NCBI RefSeq assembly: GCF_947489365.1
Contig: NZ_CANLDB010000001.1
Coordinates: forward strand, 124,001 to 188,000
Source of the DNA: an uncultured Nocardioides sp.
GTDB taxonomy: Bacteria > Actinomycetota > Actinomycetes > Propionibacteriales > Nocardioidaceae
DNA: 64,000 bases
Direction: 5' to 3'
Made by a program: the position numbers and the translations under genes
Notes under the pieces: generated by a model
Told to the model about the DNA's origin: nothing
What the model saw: the letters and a program-made list of their open reading frames with translations, nothing else
Databases searched by the model: none
Part shown: positions 57,569 through 64,000 of the stretch, piece by piece
Layout: every line of letters starts with the position of its first letter
Position numbering within the stretch: position 1 is the first letter of the stretch

Positions 57569-58524
57569 GGCTGCCCCCCGCCCTGTCCCGCGGTGTCGAC
57601 ACCGTCCTCGACCGCACGATCGTGCCCGGCTACACCAAGATCGGCCCGGCCGTCCGCCGCCGGCTCGGCACGTGGCCGAGCGACCCGATGCCGACCGCGC
57701 TCGACGGGCGCACCGCGCTGGTGACGGGCGCGTCGTCCGGGCTGGGCATCGCGGCCGCGGAGGGTCTCGCGAAGCTCGGCGCCCAGGTGCGCCTCGCGGT
57801 CCGCAACACCGACAAGGGCGAGCAGGCCGCCGAGGAGATCCGCCGCGCGGTGCCCGGCGCCGACCTGCGGATCGAGCGGTGCGACATCGGCGACCTCGAC
57901 GACGTCCGCCGCTTCGTCGAGGCGTACGACGGGGACGCGGTCGACGTCCTCGTCCACAACGCCGGCGTCATGCCGCCCGAGCGGACCGAGTCGCCGCAGG
58001 GCCACGAGCTCTCGATGGCCGTGCACGTGCTCGGGCCGGTGCTGATGAGCGAGCTGCTCGCGCCGCGGATGAGCGAGACGCGGGTGGTGTTCGTGACCTC
58101 GGGCGGGATGTACCCGCAGAAGCTCCGCGCCGACGACCCCGGCTACCTCGACGGCACCTACTCGCCGACCACGGCGTACGCCCGCTCCAAGCGCGCCCAG
58201 GTCGAGCTGCTCCCGGTGCTCGCGCAGCGGTGGCAGGCGCAGCGGACGATGGTCGCCGCCATGCACCCTGGCTGGGCCGCGACGCCCGGCGTCACGGAGT
58301 CGCTGCCGACGTTCGACAAGGTCCTCGGGCCGGTGCTGCGCAGCCCTGAGAGCGGCATCGAGACCGCGGTGTGGCTGGCCGCCTCGACGCCCGTGCCGGA
58401 GTCCGGGTTGCTGTGGCACGACCGCCGCCCCCGCCCGACCAGCCTCCTGCCCTCGACCCGCCCCACGACCGCGCAGCGCCAGCTGCTCTGGGACTTCGTG
58501 AAGCGCGCCACCCAGCTGCCGTAG
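57565..58524 (+). CDS. Short-chain dehydrogenase/reductase
   Basis: A 319-residue SDR with an N-terminal extension of about 45 residues. TALVTGASSGLGIAAAEG is the NADP(H) loop (TGxxxGxG), LVHNAGVMPPE the NNAG equivalent, and YARSKRAQVEL holds the catalytic Tyr and Lys, with the Ser in VFVTSGGM. It resembles the DHRS12/retinol-dehydrogenase-like branch. It is translationally coupled to the LanC-like gene, which suggests shared function or regulation. Confidence 0.88.
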   Translation: MRLPPALSRGVDTVLDRTIVPGYTKIGPAVRRRLGTWPSDPMPTALDGRTALVTGASSGLGIAAAEGLAKLGAQVRLAVRNTDKGEQAAEEIRRAVPGADLRIERCDIGDLDDVRRFVEAYDGDAVDVLVHNAGVMPPERTESPQGHELSMAVHVLGPVLMSELLAPRMSETRVVFVTSGGMYPQKLRADDPGYLDGTYSPTTAYARSKRAQVELLPVLAQRWQAQRTMVAAMHPGWAATPGVTESLPTFDKVLGPVLRSPESGIETAVWLAASTPVPESGLLWHDRRPRPTSLLPSTRPTTAQRQLLWDFVKRATQLP

Positions 58525-58632
58525 GGCCGAGACCCGGTGGTCGAGGTGTGAGGCGCGCCAGCGCCGAGCCTCGAGACCCGGTGAGAGGCGGAGGGTCCCT
58601 CACCGGGTTTCGAGGCTCGCTCCGCTCGCACC
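58525..58632. repeat. Hairpin-forming intergenic repeat between convergent genes
   Basis: CTCGAGACCCGGTGAG (58570-58585) and CTCACCGGGTTTCGAG (58599-58614) form a 16-bp stem with one mismatch. GGTCGAGGTGTGAGG before it and CTCGCACCTCAACC after it make an outer, looser pair. Related to the 6331 and 21067 elements in style (TCGAGACC arms), and located between convergent genes. Confidence 0.65.
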
Positions 58633-59064
58633 TCAACCGGCGGCGGCGTCGAGGGCCTCGAACCAGCGTCCGTCCCGCATCGCGAGGCGGTCGGCGTGGG
58701 TGAAGATCGACACGATGTTGCTGATCGCGCCGTTCGCGCGACCGTGGTCGAGCGCCGTCAGGAACTCCTCGACCTCGTCGGCGGGTGCGAGCAGGATCGT
58801 GTCGAGGTACGTCGCCAGCTCGTCGGCGTCCAGCTCGGTGTCGCGGAGCTGGTAGGGGCTGTGCAGCGCGGCGTGGAGGAGCCAGTAGCGGGTGGCGTCG
58901 TCCCGCAGCACCGGGACGTGGCGCTCGGCGACCGGCAGTGCGACGGACCGGTCCATGTGGCCGCTGGCCACCATCATCGTCAGCAGCAGGTGCCCGTCCC
59001 GCCGGACGACGCGCGGCGCCCACGAGCCGCGTTCGGGCACGAGCAGCTCGTCGTTCAGATCCAT
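58633..59064 (-). CDS. Conserved-looking hypothetical protein downstream of PMT
   Basis: A 143-residue soluble alpha/beta protein: [20 protein letters not shown], then DDATRYWLLHAALHSPYQLR, and DHGRANGAISNIVSIFTHAD. No signal or membrane segment is seen. It overlaps the last 10 bp of the mannosyltransferase gene, so they are co-transcribed. I do not recognise a domain. Confidence 0.68.
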   Translation of the reverse strand: MDLNDELLVPERGSWAPRVVRRDGHLLLTMMVASGHMDRSVALPVAERHVPVLRDDATRYWLLHAALHSPYQLRDTELDADELATYLDTILLAPADEVEEFLTALDHGRANGAISNIVSIFTHADRLAMRDGRWFEALDAAAG

Positions 59065-60755
59065 CGCGAGAACCAGATGCGGTCGAGCCACTCGCCGTTC
59101 GTGAGCAGGCCGTCGGTCCAGATCGGCCAGAACCAGGCGAAGTTCACCAGCACGAGCAGCACGAACGAGCCCGCCACCACCACCCCCGCCGTACGACGCG
59201 GGGAGTGGCCGCGCCCCGGACCGATCAGCGCCCCCATGACCATGGTCAGCGCGAGCACGGTGAACGGCAGCATGGCGATCGCGTAGAAGAGGAAGATCGG
59301 CCGGTCCGCGTTGGCGAGCCACGGCAGCCACGTCGACAGGGCGCCGAGGACCGGCAGGCCGTAGCGCCAGTCGCGCCGCCCCACCCAGAGCGCCGCCGAG
59401 GCGAGCAGCGCGACAGCGCCGCCCCACCACAGCACCGGGGTGCCGAGGATCAGGACCTGGCGCAGGCAGTCGCTGTCCGCGGCGGCCTCGCAGCCCTGCT
59501 CGCCGGGCTTGATGTCGAGCTGCGCGTCGACCCCAACCGGACGGCCCAGCAGCGGCCAGCCCCACGGGCTCGACTCGTAGGTGTGGTCGGAGCAGTCGAG
59601 GTACTGGGTGTGGAAGACGTACATGTCGCGGTGGTAGCTCGCCAGCGACCGCAGCGACTGGGTGACCTCGCCGAGTCCGGAGGCGTCCGGCTCGGTCGCG
59701 GTCGCCCAGCGGGCGTCGGGGTCGGTCGCCGGGTCGGAGTCGCAGTCGGCGGCGGGGGCGACGTACTGGGTGTACTGGGTGCTGGACAGCGACTCCTCGT
59801 ACTCCGCGGCGTTGACGAGCCACCCGGTCCAGCTGGCGACGTACACGACGAGGGCGACGAGGACGAGGTAGGCGAACGCGGGGACGCCGTCCACGAGGGC
59901 CGAGCGCAGCGCCGCCCACCGCACGCCCAGGCCGCGGCGGAGCGAGGCGCCCCACAGCCACACCAGGACGCCGAGGAGCGCCATCGGGTAGAGCGCGGTC
60001 CACTTCGTGCCGGCCGCGAGCCCGAAGGCGACGCCGGCGGCGAGCAGCCACGGCCGCCACAGCAGCGCCCGCACCGGCCCCCACCCGGAGGCGACCGGGA
60101 CGTCAAGCCCGCGGCGCTCCAGCCGGGTGCGGACGGCGTCGCGGTCGGCGACGACGCACGCGACGGCCACCAGCAGGAAGAGCGCCAGGAAGATGTCGAG
60201 CAGCCCCAGCCGGGACAGCACGAGCTGCATCCCGTCGAGGCACAGCAGGAGGCCGGCGACGCAGCCGAGCAGGGTCGAGCCGGTCATCCGGCGCGCGAGC
60301 CGGCACATCACGAGCACCATCAGCGAGCCGGCGACGACGGCGGAGATCCGCCAGCCGAAGGGGTCCATCCCGAACGCCCACTCGCCCCCCGCGATCAGCC
60401 ACTTGCCGACCTCGGGGTGCACGATCATCGACGGGCCGTCGGTCCAGACGTCGTCGACCCGGCCGTCGAGGATGAGCTGGTCGGCGTTCTCCTTGTGGTC
60501 GCGGACGTAGCCGAAGTTCAGCAGCGACCAGGCGTCCTTGGCGTAGTACGTCTCGTCGAACGCGAAGTCGTCCGGACGGCCCAGGTGGTAGAGGCGCAGC
60601 AGCAGGGCGAGCGCCGTCACCGCCAGGGCGGCACCCCAGTCGGCGAGGCGCTGGCGGCCGGTGCGGGCGGCGAGCAGCGCGCGACGTCCGCGGGGGGCCC
60701 GCGGACGGGCCGGCGGCGCCGGGGTGGGGGCCTCCGGCGTGAGGGTGCTCGTCAC
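59055..60755 (-). CDS. pmt: Protein O-mannosyltransferase (PMT family)
   Basis: Transfers mannose from polyprenyl-phosphate mannose to exported proteins in the membrane, coupled to Sec. The 566-residue protein has about ten membrane helices and the catalytic acidic pair in [20 protein letters not shown] just after TM1, then the conserved [18 protein letters not shown] loop. Divergent from rsmI, as Rv1002c and Rv1003 are in Mycobacterium. TACCCT lies seven bases before the GTG start. Confidence 0.93.
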   Translation of the reverse strand: MTSTLTPEAPTPAPPARPRAPRGRRALLAARTGRQRLADWGAALAVTALALLLRLYHLGRPDDFAFDETYYAKDAWSLLNFGYVRDHKENADQLILDGRVDDVWTDGPSMIVHPEVGKWLIAGGEWAFGMDPFGWRISAVVAGSLMVLVMCRLARRMTGSTLLGCVAGLLLCLDGMQLVLSRLGLLDIFLALFLLVAVACVVADRDAVRTRLERRGLDVPVASGWGPVRALLWRPWLLAAGVAFGLAAGTKWTALYPMALLGVLVWLWGASLRRGLGVRWAALRSALVDGVPAFAYLVLVALVVYVASWTGWLVNAAEYEESLSSTQYTQYVAPAADCDSDPATDPDARWATATEPDASGLGEVTQSLRSLASYHRDMYVFHTQYLDCSDHTYESSPWGWPLLGRPVGVDAQLDIKPGEQGCEAAADSDCLRQVLILGTPVLWWGGAVALLASAALWVGRRDWRYGLPVLGALSTWLPWLANADRPIFLFYAIAMLPFTVLALTMVMGALIGPGRGHSPRRTAGVVVAGSFVLLVLVNFAWFWPIWTDGLLTNGEWLDRIWFSRWI

Positions 60756-60808
60756 GAGGGCGAGGGTACGGCGGGGCCCGTCGCGCCGGGTGCTGGGAGG
60801 ATCAGCCC

Positions 60809-61654
60809 ATGAGCGGTGTCCTGGTCCTGGCCGCCACCCCGATCGGGCAGGTCGGCGACGCCCCGCCCCGGCTGGCGGCCGAGCTGGCGGGCGCCGACGT
60901 CGTCGCCGCCGAGGACACCCGCCGCCTGAAGCGGCTGCTGACCGACCTCGGCGTGGAGACCACCGGCCGCGTGACGTCGTACTTCGAGGGCAACGAGGCC
61001 GCCCGCACCCCGGTGCTGCTGGAGGAGCTCGTCGGCGGCGCCCGGGTGCTGCTCGTGACCGACGCGGGCATGCCGAGCGTCTCCGACCCCGGCTACCGCC
61101 TGGTCGCCGCGGCCGTGGAGGCCGGCATCCGGGTCACCGCCGTCCCCGGGCCGTCGGCGGTGCTGACCGCGCTCGCGGTCTCGGGGCTGCCGGTGGACCG
61201 GTTCTGCTTCGAGGGCTTCCTGCCGCGGAAGGCGGGGGAGCGGGCCACCCGCCTCGCGGGACTGGCCGCGGAGGAGCGGACGATGGTCTTCTTCGAGGCC
61301 CCCCACCGCACCGCCACGACGCTCGCCGCGATGGCCGACGCGTTCGGCGCCGACCGCCCCGGCGCGGTGTGCCGGGAGCTGACGAAGACCTACGAGGAGG
61401 TCCGCCGGGGCGGCGTCGCCGAGCTCGCGGCGTGGGCGGAGGGCGGCGTCCGCGGCGAGGTCACCCTCGTCGTCGCCGGCGCCACCCCGCCCGGCCCCGC
61501 CGACATCGCCGACGACGCCGACGCACTGCGCGCCGCGGTGGGCGAGCAGGAGGCCGCCGGGATGTCCCGCAAGGACGCGATCAAGGCCGTCGCGGCCGCC
61601 ACCGGCGTCGGGCGACGGGACCTGTACGACCTGGTGCACCGCTCCGACGACTGA
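60809..61654 (+). CDS. rsmI: 16S rRNA (cytidine(1402)-2'-O)-methyltransferase
   Basis: Uses S-adenosylmethionine to methylate C1402 ribose in the ribosomal decoding centre. The 281-residue tetrapyrrole-methylase-fold protein shows [53 protein letters not shown] and [12 protein letters not shown], all RsmI hallmarks. GAGGAT lies six bases before the ATG. A strong hairpin follows the stop. Confidence 0.96.
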   Translation: MSGVLVLAATPIGQVGDAPPRLAAELAGADVVAAEDTRRLKRLLTDLGVETTGRVTSYFEGNEAARTPVLLEELVGGARVLLVTDAGMPSVSDPGYRLVAAAVEAGIRVTAVPGPSAVLTALAVSGLPVDRFCFEGFLPRKAGERATRLAGLAAEERTMVFFEAPHRTATTLAAMADAFGADRPGAVCRELTKTYEEVRRGGVAELAAWAEGGVRGEVTLVVAGATPPGPADIADDADALRAAVGEQEAAGMSRKDAIKAVAAATGVGRRDLYDLVHRSDD

Positions 61655-61656
61655 AC

Positions 61657-61695
61657 GCGGAGGATCCCAGCGCCCCAGACGCTGGGATCCTCCGC
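61657..61695. terminator. Bidirectional terminator after rsmI
   Basis: GCGGAGGATCCCAGCG and its exact complement flank a seven-base loop, two bases after the rsmI stop and two bases before the stop codon of the opposite gene. Confidence 0.8.
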
Positions 61696-61697
61696 CC

Positions 61698-62801
61698 TCA
61701 CTGCACGGTGGTGGTGTCGTAGGAGTAGATCCCGTCGCCCATCGTGAGGTCGGTGTACGACGGCGCCACGTCCTCGGCGACCGTCTCGCAGGTTCCACGG
61801 GGGACGAAGCACGTGACGACGTCGACCGGCTCGTCCCCCACGGGATCGACAGCGAGCGCCTCGAGGGTGCGATCGCTGAGCCAGCGGAGAGGTGCCAACG
61901 ATTCATCCTCGTCCAGTCGCAACACGCGGACACCGGTCTCGACCTCGAAGACCTCGAAGTCCTGACGTGGCTGGGTCACGACATAAGTGGCGTCGGGGGA
62001 GAGGATCGCGCCGTCTCGACCGGGCACGGTGCGCGTGGGGCCCTCCACAAGAGGCATGACTTCCACCGACTCTTTGGAGGCCGAGATGGCGGTGCGCCCG
62101 GCGGAGACGTCGAGCGCAGCCTGGCGGCCGTAGGAGAGGCCCGCCACCTGTGGGCTGCCCGGGACCGAGAGGTCGGAGGCCACGTTCTCATTCGCGATCG
62201 GGTTGTAGGTCCACAACCGGCCTTCGTCCAGGGCGATGAGTTGGGGCAGCTCGGCACCAGTGCTCCGGGGAGCTTCTTCGTACCGGGTCGTCCCTGCTAC
62301 CTTGCCCGCCGCCGTGTCGTAACCGAAGAACTCCTCCTCGTCCCGGTCGAGCCACGCGACGTAGCGACCGTCCGTGACCAGCGCGACCGCCGCCGGGTCG
62401 GTCGAGGAGCCGATGCGCTCGGTGTCCCCGGTCGGGTCGGTGAGTCGGACGTCGTACGCGGCGTCGATCCAGACGATCCCCGCGTCGGTGAGGACGTACG
62501 CGCCCGGCTGCTCGCCCAGATCGACCTCGAGGTCGCCCACGTGCACCAGCCCGTCGACGGCCCATGACGGCGCGGAGGGGTCGAAGGCCTCCGAGGCGAC
62601 CTGGGTGCGGTCCTGGCCGAGGCCACCCAGCGCGATCGGTGTGACCACCGCGAGCACAGCGACCACGGCCGCCACGGCGACCACCCCGGCGACGCGGCGG
62701 CGCCGTACCCGACGGTCACCGGCGGCGACGAGCGCGTCGACGTCCTCCCAGGGCGTGGCGCGTCCCCGCTCCTCGAGCGTCTCCCGCAGCACGTCGGTCA
62801 T
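61698..62801 (-). CDS. Membrane-anchored beta-propeller-like protein, sigma partner
   Basis: A 367-residue protein. The cytoplasmic N-terminus (about 36 residues; LRETLEERGRATPWEDVDAL) is short, then one membrane segment (VVAVAAVVAVLAVVTPIALG), then a beta-rich outer domain with repeated DG/WL strands (DGRYVAWLDRDEEEFFGYDT, SPDATYVVTQPRQ). Coupled to the SigE-type sigma by ATGA, it is the likely anti-sigma or partner, although no HCC zinc motif is seen. Confidence 0.75.
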   Translation of the reverse strand: MTDVLRETLEERGRATPWEDVDALVAAGDRRVRRRRVAGVVAVAAVVAVLAVVTPIALGGLGQDRTQVASEAFDPSAPSWAVDGLVHVGDLEVDLGEQPGAYVLTDAGIVWIDAAYDVRLTDPTGDTERIGSSTDPAAVALVTDGRYVAWLDRDEEEFFGYDTAAGKVAGTTRYEEAPRSTGAELPQLIALDEGRLWTYNPIANENVASDLSVPGSPQVAGLSYGRQAALDVSAGRTAISASKESVEVMPLVEGPTRTVPGRDGAILSPDATYVVTQPRQDFEVFEVETGVRVLRLDEDESLAPLRWLSDRTLEALAVDPVGDEPVDVVTCFVPRGTCETVAEDVAPSYTDLTMGDGIYSYDTTTVQ

Positions 62802-63358
62802 CGCACACCCGCCTGTCCGGCTCGTCGTCCCAGCTCGTCGACGAGGAGCGGGTGCTCCTCGCCCAGGTGATCGCGGAGGTTCGCGAGCGCAGCGCTGACC
62901 TGGCTCTTCACGGTCCCCGGCGCGCAGTCGAGCGCCGCCGCGGTCTGCGCGACGGTGAGGTCCTCGTAGTAGCGGAGCACCAACGCCGCCCGCTGCCGCG
63001 CGGGGAGCGCCTGCACCGCCGCCCACATCGCGTCGCGCTCGGCGAGGGTGTCGACCGCGGAGCCGCCGACACGCTCGGGCACCTCGTCGGTGGGCTGCTC
63101 GTGCCACGACCGGCGCCGCGACCACGACACGACGGTCGTGGCCATCACCCGGCGGGCGTACGCCTCTGCGTTGCGCGGGTCCCGCAGCCGGGGCCAGGCG
63201 ACGTACGTCGCGACCAGCGCCTCCTGCACCAGGTCGTCGGCGAGCGAGCGGCGCCCGACCAGCAGGTACGCCGTCCCGCGCAGCACCGCCGACCGGGCGC
63301 GCACGAACTCGGTGAACGCGTCCTTGTCGCGCCCGCCGCGCCGCAGCGTCAGCCCCAT
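62798..63358 (-). CDS. SigE-family ECF RNA polymerase sigma factor
   Basis: A 186-residue sigma factor of the actinobacterial SigE-like ECF group. Region 2 (AYLLVGRRSLADDLVQEALV, RNAEAYARRVMATTVVSW) and region 4 (LPARQRAALVLRYYEDLTVA, CAPGTVKSQVSAALANLR) are complete. GGAAGGGG stands five bases before the ATG. The downstream membrane gene overlaps by ATGA and is probably its regulator. A truncated copy lies directly upstream. Confidence 0.93.
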   Translation of the reverse strand: MGLTLRRGGRDKDAFTEFVRARSAVLRGTAYLLVGRRSLADDLVQEALVATYVAWPRLRDPRNAEAYARRVMATTVVSWSRRRSWHEQPTDEVPERVGGSAVDTLAERDAMWAAVQALPARQRAALVLRYYEDLTVAQTAAALDCAPGTVKSQVSAALANLRDHLGEEHPLLVDELGRRAGQAGVR

Positions 63359-63588
63359 GTCGACCCCTTCCGTCCCCCGATCACACCACTCAGGCGCATC
63401 GGGGGACGGAAAGGTTCGGTCAGCTGACCAACGTACGTCTTGACCAGCGTCTCCTGCACCAGATCCTCGGCGAGGCCGCGCCGCCCGACGAGCAGGTACG
63501 CCGCCCGGTGCAACGCCCGCGACCGCGCCTGCACGAACTCGGCGAACGCCGCGCTGTCGCGTCGTCGCCGCCCCCTCGGCAGCTCCAT
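63349..63588 (-). pseudogene. Truncated duplicate of the SigE-type sigma gene
   Basis: A 79-residue ORF with an excellent ribosome site (GAGGAGG) before ATG 63588. Residues 1-54 repeat the start of the downstream sigma (AYLLVGRRGLAEDLVQETLV against AYLLVGRRSLADDLVQEALV). After KTYVGQ it changes to unrelated sequence and runs to a TGA that overlaps the next gene's ATG by ten bases. It lacks most of region 2 and all of region 4, so it cannot work as a sigma factor. It may still couple translation of the intact gene. Confidence 0.7.
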
Positions 63589-63679
63589 CCGCCCCTCCTC
63601 GATCCACGGCGGCCCCGGCGGGTCGCGCTCATCAGATCAGGACGCACGGACACCCGGGAAGGTTCGGTGGCCCGCGGCC

Positions 63680-63685
63680 TAGGGT
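63680..63685 (+). promoter_or_regulatory. -10 element of a leaderless promoter
   Basis: TAGGGT, six bases (CAGCCC), then the ATG of the alpha/beta hydrolase gene. Confidence 0.55.
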
Positions 63686-63691
63686 CAGCCC

Positions 63692-64000
63692 ATGAGCCGG
63701 GTACGCGCCTTCGCCCACGACGACCTGCGGTTCGACGTCGCCGACGAGGGACCCGAGGACGGGGACGTCGTGGTGCTGCTCCACGGCTTCCCGCAGCGGT
63801 ACACCTCGTGGCGCGACGTCGTCCCGCGGCTGCACGCGGCCGGCTACCGCACCCTCGCCCCGGACCTGCGTGGCTACTCGCCGGGTGCCCGGCCGAAGGG
63901 TCGCCGGGCCTACTCCCTCGACAAGCAGGTCGGCGACGTGAAGGCGCTCGTCGACGCCGTCGGCGGACCCGTCCACGTCGTCGGCCACGACTGGGGCGGC
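63692..64000 (+). CDS. Alpha/beta hydrolase, epoxide-hydrolase-like (N-terminal part)
   Basis: The first 103 residues of an alpha/beta hydrolase cut by the window edge. VVVLLHGFPQRYTSWRDVVP holds the oxyanion HGFP motif, APDLRGYSPG the next conserved turn, and VVGHDWGG the nucleophile elbow with Asp in place of Ser, as in epoxide hydrolases and haloalkane dehalogenases. The rest of the active site is outside the window. Confidence 0.85.
   Translation, partial: MSRVRAFAHDDLRFDVADEGPEDGDVVVLLHGFPQRYTSWRDVVPRLHAAGYRTLAPDLRGYSPGARPKGRRAYSLDKQVGDVKALVDAVGGPVHVVGHDWGG

Overview
The window is chromosomal DNA from a very GC-rich actinobacterium. Third codon positions are almost all G or C, GTG/TTG starts are common, and many genes overlap by ATGA or GTGA. 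The gene content (FbiC and several F420-dependent enzymes, a WhiB7-type regulator, a SepX/GlpR divisome protein, PMT next to RsmI, a homodimeric E1-like enzyme) and the hairpin-rich intergenic repeats fit the Nocardioidaceae, probably Nocardioides or a close relative. This is inference from gene content; no database was searched. There is no phage, IS element, CRISPR array or plasmid function.

Layout. 1-6.7 kb: lipoprotein fragment, tRNA-Arg, LCP ligase, MscL, SAF-domain protein, FmdB zinc ribbon, penicillin-acylase-like hydrolase and a 116-bp tandem repeat. 6.7-12.8 kb: a folate/UDP-glucose/molybdopterin block (5-FCL, UDPGP, MoeA-like, MoaC, MogA, RimJ-like GNAT, GPGG membrane peptide, SepX/GlpR). 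Its order matches the actinobacterial Glp-GlpR division locus with moaC and mogA inserted. 12.9-24.6 kb: tRNA-Ala, FbiC, a two-component pair, an acyl-CoA synthetase, two LLM-class oxidoreductases and FGD, so F420 synthesis and use lie close together. 24.6-36.5 kb: regulators, namely an AfsR/SARP giant, WhiB7, an ECF42 sigma with its DGPF partner, an XRE-membrane fusion and two histidine kinases without response regulators. 36.5-43.8 kb: FAD oxidoreductase, lipoprotein class B PBP, DinB, Zn-alcohol dehydrogenase, AbiEi/nuclease-like protein and an SCO6745-like protein. 43.9-51 kb: a probable catabolic cluster of HMG-CoA-lyase-like, CaiB CoA-transferase, AceE-like TPP enzyme, AraC regulator and aldehyde dehydrogenase. 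51-56.3 kb: secreted protein, a deletion scar joining two broken genes, Dps with a striking operator, a secreted metzincin, VanZ, a PPOX flavoprotein and a TspO-like protein. 56.3-64 kb: stand-alone LanC-like protein plus SDR, PMT, RsmI, a SigE-type sigma with a membrane beta-propeller partner, a truncated duplicate of that sigma, and the start of an alpha/beta hydrolase.

The strongest cross-cutting signal is transcriptional. About twenty genes have a NANNNT hexamer exactly six bases before the start codon, the pattern of leaderless mRNAs. One such promoter precedes an eight-codon leader peptide coupled by ATGA to a nuclease/phosphatase gene. Two others overlap each other inside a 22-bp divergent gap. 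One GNAT gene seems to start with ATT and is therefore cut short in the supplied ORF track. No complete, obviously new multi-gene defence or biosynthetic system was found. The best candidates for new biology are the AceE-like/CaiB/HMGL-like cluster, the XRE-membrane fusion and the LanC-like protein with a Cys-Cys-Cys metal site.
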